A stretch of 64,000 bases of DNA from Gymnopus androsaceus JB14. Lineage: Eukaryota > Basidiomycota > Agaricomycetes > Agaricales > Omphalotaceae. This document shows, piece after piece, positions 9,679 to 21,073 of the stretch. Every line of letters starts with the position of its first letter. Within the stretch, counting starts at the first letter, position 1. The stretch is from contig ML769724.1 of the NCBI GenBank assembly GCA_009733575.1, positions 1 through 64,000 of the forward strand. Reading direction: 5' to 3'. Below the pieces are notes generated by a model. The model had not been told where the DNA came from, did no database searches, and was given only the letters and a program-made list of their open reading frames with translations. The position numbers and the translations under genes are program-made.

Positions 9679-12393
9679 TTATTTATCATCAATACCCTCC
9701 AAGGGGGTGGCATGCAGTACTTCAGCCTGGGCTGAAGCATTGTTGGATGAAGAAAAAGCTGAGGTTCCTGCAGAGTCACTACTTGACACAACTGTTTCAG
9801 GCTGAGGTGAAGCAGTGCTGGGTGTAGAGGAGCTTGATGCTCCTGTCGAGTTATTGCTCAATGCAATTGCATTGGGCAGATTGCCATAAGGCAAGCCACT
9901 GTGGTTCAGGATGGAGGGGACGGGGAAAAAAACCATCCCAGGGAGTGGATGAATTGGGCAATGGATTATGCCCCCCCCAATGATATATGGTCATTGTTGA
10001 TCTTGGCAGTGACAGTTCCTGTAGTGACCATGCCCTCAACATGAGTTTGTGCTGCACACTACTATCCCCAGAGTGGGTAGTAGAGAGCCATTGGAGGGTG
10101 AAGACAGCTGTATTTTCCCTCATTGCAATGGTTATGCCTTGAGAGGCATAGAAAACTGCTGCATCTGTCAATGTAGCATTGCACATGTCTCCAGGGTAGA
10201 GTTACACTGTCAATACAGAGGTGATAGTTGCCCCAGCTGCTCCAAGTAGTGATGCATATGGTCCTGGAGTTGCAAAAAAGGGGGTCCGGGTGGGGAAATC
10301 CCGTAGGTGCGGGTAGGTAGGGTGGGTTCATTGCAAGGCCCGAATTTTTTTTTTTCGACTGACCCTCAAATTGCCTTTTTGTGATGTCCAAATGAGTCAA
10401 ACAAGCCTAATGAGTGCCTGAAATGTATATCAAGACTAGCTACATTATGTAGAGTGAGTTTATACCTTTTTATTGCCTTTTTAGGTCATTCCATGAGCGC
10501 TTACAGTACTTGACCTTGACTAATATATTTCGAGATATATGGTGTCCAGAGTGAGGTGAAGAGTTTACATAGGCTAATCAGTTATGTAGAGCATGTACAA
10601 AGGGCAAAAGACCAGCACAATAAGGTGAAATCATTATCAGTGTCTCATAGTTGCCTTATTTGGTAATCACATGACCCAAAAAATCATGTGAAGGTGGGGA
10701 GGGTCCAGCACCAAGGCTGAAAAAAAATTTCCGAGCCCTGGTACGAAAGTTTTTTTCGGACCCCCTTGGTTGTTCCTTCAGGCATCATTGGTGCCCAGCT
10801 CACAACGAGGCATTCTTGAGCACTGCGCACTGAGATGTGATTGTTGGAATCACGTCTATAACCTGCTGGGTTAATTTTAGGGTATGCACAGGCATACCAA
10901 GCCCATTCTTCTGGCGGGTCATTCCTGGTGGGGTTTTTCATCCCCGGCTGACCTGTTGGTCTCAACTTCCTGAATGTTTTACTAGACAATGCTCAAGTTG
11001 ATGAAATGATGGGCATATCCCCCTCAGTTGTCTTCCCTCTCACTACATGAGTGATGGGTGGACTACCGAGTATGTATGGGAAGAGTTCAGGTTTGGGCAG
11101 TGCCCAACCCTTTCCCTTCTTGAGTCTCTTTTTCCTTGCCTATTCATAGGTGTATTCCACAAAACATGGAATGAGGAAGTTGGAAACGATGGTATGATGG
11201 AAATCATTCTGTGTGTTCTCTGCAATCTTTTTGACCCAGCAATGAATCTCCATACACAAGTTGTGCATGGTCCAAGGTAGCCTTGAGGAACCAGCAATCC
11301 CAATTGTATGTTCTTTTGTATGTTTGTTGCTTCATTGCCATAGATAATGAAGTCTTCTGGTGTATGGTATCCACCGTTAGGTAGGTCCTTGGGAGACACA
11401 GGGTCTTGGATGAGAGGTATGAAGCTGAGCATGGGCAGCCTAGATGATCCCATAACAATCATGACAATGTTGACTGAGTTGACATAAGAGTATGAGGTCA
11501 TCAGTTCATCTTCATTGAAAGATGAGGAGAGCACAGGTGCTGGCTGCAGAATGTCTTTGATACACCTGCATTTCCCCTGGTGGACAGGAGATTCAGCAAT
11601 TGAAACTTGGGATTCAAGTTCCTGGTTTTGGTTCTGCAGTCAAGAGATTTCCTCTTGCAGCCATTCCACTTCGGATTTGAAGTGGTCACACTCCATTCAA
11701 AATTGGACTTGTTCTCCTTGGACTTGTTTCCTGTCTATCTTATCCTTGTCGCTTGCACAGCACAGGTTATCATAGGCACTTCACATACACCAGTTGAGGG
11801 ACATCACATCCTCCCCAGCCAGATTGCTACCCAAGGCAGTGCATTGAATGTGTTTGACACATTCTGTGGTAGTGGCGTTGTATGACATGTTGTCAGCAAC
11901 TGCCATTAACATGTGTGATACCATAGCATCACACTGAGTGCATGTATGGCATGCATGAAGCACAGCACATAGCTGCTCACGGAAGATCCATGGGTTGACC
12001 ATGGATCATCCAGGGTAAAATGGCTGCATAGTCACTCCTAGAGTGTATCCAGGCATCAACATCTGTGGGGGTGGCAATGGGATGTCCTGCCATTGCAGTT
12101 GGATTGTATCCAGCTGCATAGTTTGGGTTCGGGCCAGTCATAGATGGGATCAGACCAAACAATAAACCTGAAGGATGAAATCCTTGGGTTTGAATTTGAG
12201 GGTTCTGGCTATAGCCAGAGCTTGGAGGAAGGAAGGGGAATCGGGATTGTGGTGTAAAGCCATTAGAAGCGGGATTTGGTGTTGGACTGGGTCCACCACT
12301 GAAGGGATTGTCACCATGAACATTTTGCATCCCAGTGGTAGACTGGTTCATGGCAGGAGTGGCATTATGACTTGGACTGTTGGCCATTGTCAT
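9679..12393 (-). pseudogene. Unrecognised degenerate basidiomycete gene
   Basis: Protein-like segments follow each other on the minus strand but in changing frames. First is a Pro/Ser/Asn/Gln-rich N-terminus from the ATG at 12393 to about 11980. A Cys/His stretch follows (REQLCAVLHACHTCTQC), reached only through a frameshift near 11985. Then come a probable coiled coil around 11640-11680, a segment with YHTPEDFIIYGNEA at about 11350, and blocks around 10690-10980 (SAQECLVVSWAPMMPEGT) and 9990-10190 (YASQGITIAMRENTAVFTLQWLS). It ends in a Ser/Ala-rich tail stopping at 9679. I do not recognise the function. The composition resembles genes that travel with basidiomycete transposons, but that is only an impression. 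The KDZ element sits 118 bp upstream of the start. Confidence 0.35.
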
Positions 12394-12510
12394 GGTTGAA
12401 GGTCAAAAGAACTTCAAAAAATCTCTATTGAATCAAGATTCAATGAGATTGATGGCCATGTGACTAATGGCAGTGTTTTTGATCTTTATCCATTTTGCAA
12501 TACAGGTTTG

Positions 12511-12822
12511 CACCTGTAAGGCCCCAAGAACAGTATGTATATAAGGCAATACCCCATTGGTACATTGCTATGTAGATAAGGTGTTTAGGGTATCTCACAC
12601 ATAATGATTATATCCTGCTAAACCAAGGAACTTTGGGCCATATTTTAGTGTACCTTCTCACTGGTGACCGGAGAGACACACGTGACCGTCGGGGAACGAT
12701 TCCAGCGGCATTCGGGAGGCGGGATACAAAAGACTTCAACACACAAGATATATAATAACATATACACTACATGGAGATTAAAAGTAGATCAGAACCACAT
12801 TTCCGACCACAACAGCAGTCAC
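12511..12822 (+). repeat. Left terminal inverted repeat of the KDZ element
   Basis: About 310 bp that reappear inverted at 18643-18964 with roughly 5-8% mismatches. The match covers GTACCTTCTCACTGGTGAC and GGCGGGATACAAAAGACTTC and fades after about 12822. Confidence 0.9.
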
Positions 12823-12883
12823 GATATTTGGGAGGCACAAATCAAAGTATATACACATGTTACAAGGAGAGACTGCTAAAGTA

Positions 12884-15756
12884 CTAATTGTCATTGAAGG
12901 TAGTGTCCAACACAGTGGCAATGCAGCCCTCAAAGTTGTGGACATCATCATCAGCATCATTGTCACCCTCTTGCCACTGCTCTGAATGCTCTTCCGCCAC
13001 GCCTCAGGAGGTCCCACCATTCCGTTGATGCAAAACATGAGTTCCGACTACCCAGTAGCCATGGTGTGCTTGGTTAAAGCCCTTCAGCCTAGTGATGGCA
13101 AAGAGACATGATCTGTGTAGAGCATTGTATTGAGATCGTTCCGCCCAATAGAGACGGAGTTGGAGGGCAAGAGCCAGGTTGACCTCCTCAACTTCCCTAG
13201 CCTTCCCACAAACTTCCTGCTCCTCATCAACCATATAGGTGAGAAGCCGTTTAACCTTCACATGAACCCGGGCAAGCTCTTCCTCTGCTCAAATATACTT
13301 GAAAAAATGGGTCATGAGCATGCGGTTCTGAGGCATTGCCCACTGTCTCTCATGCACATCTTCACAAGTGTCATGGAGAATGTCAAACTCAGATAGGTAG
13401 GAGTATTCAACCACCTCATCCCAGGAGATCTTTCTACAAGGTGGAGTGAGTGCAGCAGCAGCTTCGTTATAAGAGACAATGGCTGCCTGGATGGACTTTG
13501 AGTGATTCTTGAGAGACTGTGTGATGTGCTTACGCATCTTGTATCCTGAGGAATACATTGTCAGGCAAACAGCTCAACCAGATGTACACAGATACTCACT
13601 GGTGCCAGAGATGTTGAGCCTTGCCATCTCAAACATCTGTGCAACCAGAAGACCTTCCAGCTTATCCAAAGACTTGCAATAAGCTGCCTACTTCTCTAAT
13701 TTACTACCTCTGACCCACTCCTTGCTGCCTTTAACCCATCTGATATCAATCTCAAGAGATGCCTCCAGTGCCTGAATGTCAGCAATCAGCTTCCGCTCAT
13801 TCTCTTCTTTGTTTCTACACTTCTTCTCATAGCTGCCAGTCATGTCCCGTTTCCCAGTGACATACAAAAGATATCCCTGATGAAGTATTAGCAGGTGGGA
13901 CTGACAGGCCTGCAGCACCTCCAACTTCAAGTAGTAATTGATCTCCACGGTTTCCTTGGGCAGTGGCTTTGATAAGCTGCGCAAGTATTCACCCTCCTCC
14001 ACCAGCCAATCAAAAAACACCTGAGGAGAAGTAATCCCCACATTCTTCATGCTTCCACTAAGCACATCCCACGTGGACATGATCCCTAGAGCCTGCTTGT
14101 AGTTGCTGTAGAGAAATCTGCTCAAGCACAAGTACATCTCAATATCCTTATACTAGAGAAACTCTGCGATTGCCTGTTGACGGTGGAAAGCAGATTGGTG
14201 ATGTGTAATAGGAGCCAGCAAATTTGAGATGCTGAAGAATCGCTCATTGCCCTCACCATCCTCTAGGCCACACCCCACAATGTAGAGCATTAGGAAGAGT
14301 AGCTGACAGAGGCGTTCATGCATGTAGCCATGCATGGTGCCAACAATGGGAAGATAGCTCGACCATTGAGTGAGGGGTTTGAGTGGACTTTGAGCTATGG
14401 TTTTGGACAGTTTGCAGGTGATGTTGTAGCCAATGGCAAGAGAACCTTTCAGACACCCTTCTTTGGTGTTTTTGCGCTCCTCCTTCTCTGCAGCCATAAA
14501 TAAGTGCAGTAATGTGAGAGGGTAGTGTGCGCTGAGAAACAAAAAGTCAGCCAAGGAAGGAAAAGATGAGGTCTGGTCTATGTATTAAGCAGTCTCTGAG
14601 GTATTGTGCTGCATAAAATATACCTGCTGAGCATTGAGAGCATCGTGAAGAATGTCAAGCTAAAAAGTGCCCATGTGAAGCGCCATTTGATGGTCCTTAC
14701 AATGATTCCCTTTGAAAAATCATTCACCAAGAAAAACATTGTATTTAGTGATGTTTTACAAGTAAAGGAACAGTGAACATTATAGGTGCAGTAGATACAC
14801 ATAGGATACATTTCATACAGCTAGATATGCATGAGATACACTTCATACAGCAAGATCGTTGATACGTTCAGAAATTGCAATGGGGCGCATTGCTAGGAAG
14901 AACCTCAACAATACCCTGGGACTTCCAGGTGTTGAATTGAGTTTTGCCTTGTGCTTGGGTTCCATTGCCAGTCATGACAACTCCGCCAGGCAAGGCCGTC
15001 AATTAAGAAGTTGAGCCTAGAGAGGAGGTCAGACTGCATCACTCACACTGTTGAGTCACAAGCATTCATTGTAGAACATGCGAGCCTTGACAGCAGTCAA
15101 AAATTTTTTGGACAGGTGGTGTTTGTATCCATTGCAGAGAGCTCCAGCCCCAGAACTGCCATCGGTCAATCAGTTCCAACTTTCAAAGAAGCCCTGCACT
15201 CCATTTTGTCCATGGTAGACAATGTAGAAAGACTGGGGGACCAGAGTAGCATACCTAGGCAGAGTAAGAGCAGGGAAGACTGCGGAAAGGTCAACGCGGG
15301 CTCCAGAGATGAGGGGAAGGGCAGGGCTAGGTTGAGCTTTAGTGGGCAAGGCTGGAGGACTGAATGTCTTGGCAAAGCCTTCTACAGTAATGTCAGCAGG
15401 AGAATTTGGAGGCAGAGCAAGTTATCTTACCAATCACTGTGTTTGCCTTTCCAAGAGCTTCCTCAAAGTCTTCTTCGGCATCTTCCAGGGCATATTGCAC
15501 CTTTGCATGAGTAGCTTTGAGATCCTGCAATGCTGCATGAAAAAGTTGGGTCAAATGACGCTATGAGGCCTAACGACTTACCTGTTGCATGCTGTCGAAC
15601 CTCTTCTAACTTCTGAACATGCTCAACATGCTCCTGTTGGCTGAGACAAATGGGAGTTTGGAGTGTTTCCTTGTAGGCTCGTTGGATAGCAGCATTACGA
15701 CAATGTTTGGCCTTGTCAGATGCTTTTTTGGGGGTCTTGGGGGTCATGGGCTGCAT
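12884..15756 (-). pseudogene. KDZ transposase, C-terminal two thirds, internally deleted
   Basis: The conserved C-terminal half of KDZ transposases is readable. It shows YPLTLLHLF, then GYNITCKL (usually YDIxCxF), HGYMHERLCQ, and GCGLEDGEGNERFFSISN followed by HHQSAFHRQQ. After that come FDWLVEEGEYLRSLSKP and a long helical tail with GYKMRKHITQSLKNHSKSI, ALTPPCRKISWDEV and SEFDILHDT, ending DTTFNDN at 12884. A basic N-terminal piece (TPKTPKKASDKAKHCRNAA) starts at 15756. Between about 14560 and 15460 I find neither the cysteine cluster nor the segment with the first acidic catalytic residues. The central part therefore seems lost or unrecognisable. In-frame stops (for example at about 14155 and 13685) and an Asn where the family has Asp also indicate an inactive protein. 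Some stops may lie in introns. Confidence 0.8.
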
Positions 15757-16120
15757 TGAGGTTGCAGTAGAAGCGAGACCTTTTGTTTTTCACATGTCAG
15801 TCACAGTGTGACTTATGTTATGGGAAATGATCATATGTAGAATTAGCTTACCGGTCATCTTGTTTTTGATCAGCGACATCAAGGTTGTTTTAGAGTTGGG
15901 TTTGTTTGGCTGGGCAGTGAGGAGGACAAGATGGTGGCTTGGGTTCAACGTTCGATAAGGTATGTAAAACACCACTTCCCTTACTTCAACAGTGGCTGAC
16001 TAGCCGCTGTACAGTTATTGTGCTTCTCTTCGCTGGGTGGCTTGTACCCAGCAACAGCTTCTTATTTTCAGCTTACTTCTCAGCCAAATATCCTTTTTTT
16101 TCACTAAAAATTCGACCACA
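15757..16120. promoter_or_regulatory. Divergent promoter region inside the KDZ element
   Basis: This 360 bp spacer separates the minus-strand transposase from the plus-strand accessory gene. No specific site is clear; the assignment rests on gene layout only. Confidence 0.35.
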
Positions 16121-18636
16121 ATGAGTGAAGCTGCATGGCAGCCAATCCTCGCAATCCCTGCCTCTGACATGGTTGATGCCAGTCAGATTCGTCATCAAGC
16201 GCTGGATAATGATGCAAATCTGAACACTGTGTTGTTGCAGACTGCAGCTTCAATAGGTATTTCATTGTTATCTTGCTCTATCTGTATGTGCTGATAGCCT
16301 TTAAGCTTCATACTCATGTCCAGCGGCGCCTACTCCTAACTATCAACCTTTCAGTGGCCGTACACTTTTTGCTTTGGGTAATGAAAATCCTGCAGGCACA
16401 TCTACTAGGAGTGCCACAAGTGCAGCAGCACATTTCTTTCCTGCAGCTCTGGTTGATGTTTCCAAAGTCGTCTGCCATTCTGACATGACCGGTGCACTTG
16501 GCACCCAGAACTCTGCTGTTCCTACTTGCAGTGACACTTCTTCTAGCACCCCTTTGGGCAACAAAACGTCTGTTGCTCCTTCCGCCAACAAGATGTCTGC
16601 TGCCTCTTTGGACAACAATCCATCCCCTGCATCTGCTGCTCCTGCTGCATCTTCCAATGCATCCACTGCACCTGCTAGTGCTTCCACAGAGGATCCTGCT
16701 TCATCTTCTCCAGCTGACCCTACAGCTCCTACTGGTGCTTTGGCAGACAGTACCACAGCATCTTCACCTGCTCCTGATGCCAATTCAGCTGCTCCTGCTG
16801 CTGTGCCTACTGCTGCTCCCATTCCAAGCGGTGATGATGTGGCGGGGGCTCCTGAAGGTGGCTCCCAAGGTTCTTCTGCAGCTGACCCTGTATGTGGTCC
16901 TGACAGCTCTTCTGTTGACCCACCCCCAATGAAGAAGAAGAGGTTGGAGATGGGTCTGGAGGAGTGAAGGCTTGCAAGGCAGGCAGCTGATGAGCATGCA
17001 AGGAAGTTAACAGCAGATGTTGATGAACTCTTGGATGAGCAGGATGCGCTCTTCACCAAGTACGTAGAGAAGAATGGTGTCACCATCAATTGCGTCAAAA
17101 AGCTTGCCCAACAACTTCCCTCCATGAAGAAGCAGAAGAAAGCTAGTGACTACAACATTCTTGTTTACTTCAAGGGAAAAGAACTCAACAAATGTGAGTC
17201 AATTTTTGTTTTACAGCATCTTATATTTTTCACCGTTGATTCCAGCTCAAGCCAAGGGGTCCCGCACTGCGCTCAAAGATCTTCATGAGAAGGTGAAGCA
17301 TGATGAAGATCTCCAGGACATTCTCAATGATCCAGATGCAATGAAAGCTCTTTGGCAGAGGTATGGTGATGCAAAGGTGGAGGAAAAGGTTGTGGCTGTC
17401 AGGGTTAGCAAGCATGCTCAGGCCAAAGGTGTTGCGGAAAAGATCAATTTCTTCCAGCAGGAGGTAGCTATACATTTGCTCATCCCATGAATTCCTCTAA
17501 AGATGTTTGAATTTGCAGTCTGACTTCATGTTTGAATCGGCCAATGCTAACTCATTTGGCATGGTTGTCCATGGATTGTTTGAGTCCACTGTGGTCTCCA
17601 GCTACTATGGGTTTGGCCCCACTGATGTTTTTTTTGCAAGTACTTCAGAAAGGGTGTTCAAGACATGTTGAATCTATACAAAAATTATGTGACATCAATG
17701 GAAAAAGGTAAGCTTTCTGGCTCTATTGTTACTGCATCACTGAACATCTTTGATTTCTAGCTGGCACAAGAAAGCTCTACCAGTCTGAGATGGCCCATGA
17801 AATTGTACGCATGATTGTGCAGGGACTTCATAAGTTTTTAACAATTTTCTACTATGGTTTGGTAGCTGACATCTGGCTGCTATTCAGAGGACGTTATGGG
17901 ATTGACCAACATCTCCATGAGCTACATCTCATTCGCCAAGACTATAGCTGTCCTGTACAAGGTCAACATCAAGGGGTGGCCAGAGGATGTGCCGTGTTCC
18001 TACCCTCAGCATCCACCTGCTGAGCAGATCAAGATACTCTACAATGCTAGGAACAGCAGCGCCGTTCACTGGTACACCATGACTCCTGCTGAGGCTAGAT
18101 TGTTCAAGAGAGAGGCTGAGAAGAATGGGGAGCTCGAGCCCAGGATCCAGAAGAAGCGGGCTGATGCAGGTTCAAAGCATGGACAAGATGATGATGATGA
18201 TGACAGCAAGGAAGAGGAAGAGCCACGCCCTACAAAGTCATCCAAGTGTACAAGAGTGGCCGCCACTGACGATGATGATGATGATGCCAGTGATGAGGAT
18301 GAAGTCCACCCTGCTAAGAAGTCAAAGGGTGCTGCTGTTGGCAGGGGTAAAAAGAAGTCAGTGTCTGGGCCCAGTGGTAAGAAGTTGGTAGGGGGCAGCA
18401 GTGGATGCAAGGTTGCAGGAGGTAGAGCAAAGAAGTCAACGGGTGCAAACAAGGAGGGGGCGGGAGGCAAGAGGTCTGTGGGAGGGAAGAGAAAGTCTGC
18501 GGTTGGTGTGAAGAAGTCTGCTCTGGGGAAGAGCAAGGGAAAGAAGAAGAGTGCATGGTTTGTTGTCTCCGACTCCGACCCTGACTTTGACAATGGAGAT
18601 GCTAGTGATGACGATGAGAAGGAGTTCTTGGGATGA
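16121..18636 (+). pseudogene. KDZ-element accessory protein (nuclear, low-complexity, function unknown)
   Basis: Exon 1 starts at the ATG at 16121 and joins exon 2 after a 60-70 bp GTATTT intron. A long Ala/Ser/Pro/Thr-rich region (about 16330-16920) leads to a basic PMKKKRLE signal, then a helical segment with ARKLTADVDELLDEQDALF. Later exons encode DPDAMKALWQRYGDA, LNLYKNYVTSMEK and ISMSYISFAKTIAVLYKV, then GWPEDV and YTMTPAEARLFKREAE. The C-terminus alternates Asp/Glu runs with Lys/Gly/Ser blocks. I recall this order from proteins of unknown function beside KDZ transposases in Agaricomycetes; a DNA- or chromatin-binding role is a guess. A TGA at about 16965 and a one-base shift in a run of eight T near 17627 break the frame. 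The shift may be a homopolymer error. Confidence 0.65.
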
Positions 18637-18642
18637 GTGTGA

Positions 18643-18964
18643 CCTTTTTGTGACTTTCTTGTGGTCTGAATATGGCTCTGATCTATGTGTAATTAATCTC
18701 CATGTAGTGTATAATGTCATTGTATATCTTGTGCGTTGAAGTCTTTTGTATCCCGCCTCCTGAATGCCACTGCAATTGTTCCCCAATGGTCATGTGTGTC
18801 TCTCCAGTCACCAGTGAGGAGGTACACTAAAATATGGCCCAAAGTTCCTTGGTTTAGCAGGATATATTCATTATGTGTGAGATACCCTAAACACCTTATC
18901 TACATAGTGATGTACCAATGGGGTATTGCCTTATATACATACTGTTCTTGGGGCCTTACAGGTG
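18643..18964 (-). repeat. Right terminal inverted repeat of the KDZ element
   Basis: Inverted copy of 12511-12822. It lies immediately after the stop of the accessory gene and probably provides its 3' end. Confidence 0.9.
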
Positions 18965-19369
18965 CAGGTTTGTGCATTTATGGTTTTCCCAGAATGCATA
19001 TCATCTACTGATGATATGAGATGGGCTAAGGCTGTGGAATTTTTATTCCGAGCAATGGGAAACTTTTCCTAGTGCTGGAATAAATATTCCATCTGGGGTT
19101 GATCTGGGGGTGCGGAGGATGCGGATATGAAAACCTGTCTGAAGAAGACAAAGGCACATCATCTGAAAACAATGTACCCACAGGGGCAAAGCCCAAGCTG
19201 TGGTGGCTGAAGAATGAAATCAATCATAACAGGTTGTCATTGCAACTTGGAATATAAGTGAGTTTGGGTGGTTACATGAGGGACTGGTCTGAGGAAAGAG
19301 TGGTAGTCTGTAGTGCAAAGGTGTCAGAAGTGGAAAAATGAATCTGCATGAAGGTGCAAAGGTTTATTA

Positions 19370-19610
19370 CAAAGGATCAATATATAGGTGGGAATGGTGT
19401 CTGTGGAGATGAAGAGAGGCCAATATGTCAAGATCTCTCCAGTAGACCAGGAATGTGTCCAATTTCCAGCATCTCGAAGCTTTTACTACATCCAGAGCCT
19501 CTACATAAATAGTGGGTTGTTCTGCCAATTCTGAAGCAGTGACCTGTGATCTTGGGCACTCCTCTAGGACTCCAGATTTTATTGCAGTGGTTGACACACT
19601 TGTCCTGCAT
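19370..19610 (-). pseudogene. Tyrosine recombinase C-terminal fragment
   Basis: The minus strand reads NKIWSPRGVPKITGHCFRIG then TTHYL, and in the next frame VEALDVVKASRCWKLDTFLV followed by YWRDLDILASLHLH. This is the HxxR box and the C-terminal Tyr region of phage-integrase-like recombinases found in fungal DIRS/Crypton-type elements. A one-base frameshift after TTHYL and the lack of any N-terminal part make it a fragment. A related but separate relic lies at 34349-35469. Confidence 0.65.
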
Positions 19611-19659
19611 CAGACAACAAAGGACACCCAATTCATCTCTGTATGCATCTGGAAAAGTG

Positions 19660-20010
19660 CCCAAAGCCCTGAGATATCTGGATATCTCTGGGGGATCCCA
19701 GGGAAATGCCCAATGCCTAGGCTTTCTCAAGGAGTCTTGAAAGGCGCTGGGCATCCAGGGCCACCCATGGTGCCCAGGGAAATGTCTATATCCCAGGGAC
19801 TCCCAAGATTCCCTGAGGAAGATTCAAAGTCCCCAGGATATGCCACATTGTTTCAAAAGCCTTGAGTATTCCTGGGTACATTCCAGGGGCATTCTAGAGC
19901 ATCCCTGAGGCATCCTGGGACATCCCTGGGATGTCTCTGGGATGTCCCTGGAAAAGCCCTGTGCAGCCCTGGGTTCCTGAGTTTCCCCAGGATATAGACA
20001 TTTCCTTATG
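19660..20010. repeat. Low-complexity CCCAGGGA/CCTGGGA array
   Basis: The words CCCAGGGA, CATCCCTGGGATGTC and close variants recur on both strands through this stretch. Copies are irregularly spaced and partly palindromic. No gene fits here. Confidence 0.65.
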
Positions 20011-21073
20011 GAGTCCTCGGAAACCCTAGCCATGCCACAAATAGAATCAAGCAAAATAAAACAAACACATTAGACACAGTCATGTGAATGTACTCACCTC
20101 TCACATGATCAACAAGTCAACTTTCTGTGTCATCATGCTTGCAAAACTAGCTGAAGTTGATAAATAGACATTTCCTGATATAAAGGTTAAATCAAAATAC
20201 ATGTTAAAACCACTAATAACCCAGATACAAAAAAGTCCATGCTATGGTAACTGAGTTAAACCAAAAGTTCACCACCAGTGTAAAGAGTGGATCCCCTGGG
20301 CCCAGACAATTGATCCTGATATGTTCTGCTGAGGCTGCCAGAGGGCAAGCAGGTGAGTCCTGAGGAGCAATGGAGGCTGTTTTACCTCTGCTCCCAGCTG
20401 TCTTGGTGCTAGCAAGTCTGAGGGAGCAGGTGCCTAGGTCATTGGGTTACTATGATGGTATTTTTCATTGGAAAAAGAGGCCAGATGAGCGTGCAACCTA
20501 CTTTATGTGCACAGTGGTTTGTGCGGCTACAACCTACTTAAACTCAGTTAGATGTACTTCATATACTTACTTTGGATCAACTGTGAGTTGTTGACGTACT
20601 TACAAATACACTTGGGCATACTGCTAATTCATTTATCTTCCTCTGAGTACTGGTGAGTGCCAGTGAATCTTATTGGATTTCTTAAAAGATCAACTGATTC
20701 TAGGATTGCTGTACTTCTGTGGAGCATTATGGTACATTTGAATCCCTCTGAGTATCTCTGAGGTTTTCTAATATTTTCTCCGACCTGTATATATTACTCA
20801 TGCAATCTATGACTTGCCTCATTTGCCCCATCTTTGACTTCCACTCTTTCAAATATTGCTATCAACTTATCATTCTACTAGTATCACCGTAAGTACTTAC
20901 ACAAGATTGTAAACAAGTTAAGCTTGGGCTGATTAAACATCTGTTACTAGTCATGGATGATGCTGCATTGGGCTGACTTCTAGCATATAGGCATCAATCA
21001 GGACAGCTAACACCTGTGCTATTGGCACAGATAATGCGGACTTCTACACCTGCTGCTCTATTGGCCGCTAGCT
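20011..21073. other. Region without a recognisable gene
   Basis: Only short unconvincing frames are present. It may contain the 5' exons or promoter of the HECT-like gene that becomes readable from about 21074. Confidence 0.4.

Larger units (their letters stand above)
12511..18964. mobile_element. KDZ-superfamily DNA transposon
   Basis: The element is bounded by inverted repeats starting CACCTGTAAGGCCCCAAGAA at the left and ending with the complement at 18964. The 8 bp sequence CAGGTTTG lies directly outside both ends (12503-12510 and 18965-18972), a perfect target-site duplication. It carries a KDZ transposase relic on the minus strand (12884-15756) and an accessory gene on the plus strand (16121-18636), transcribed divergently from a spacer of about 360 bp. 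Eight-base duplications are reported for Zisupton-type elements, which belong to this superfamily. Both genes are damaged, so this copy is probably inactive. Confidence 0.9.

Noticed and set aside
16343..17125. Minus-strand frame of 260 codons
   Set aside because: Mirror of the Ala/Ser/Pro-rich coding region on the plus strand; no start context or motifs of its own.
18066..18593. Long minus-strand frame opposite the accessory gene
   Set aside because: It is the complement of Lys/Asp-rich codons on the plus strand; the plus frame has a sensible protein and splice sites.
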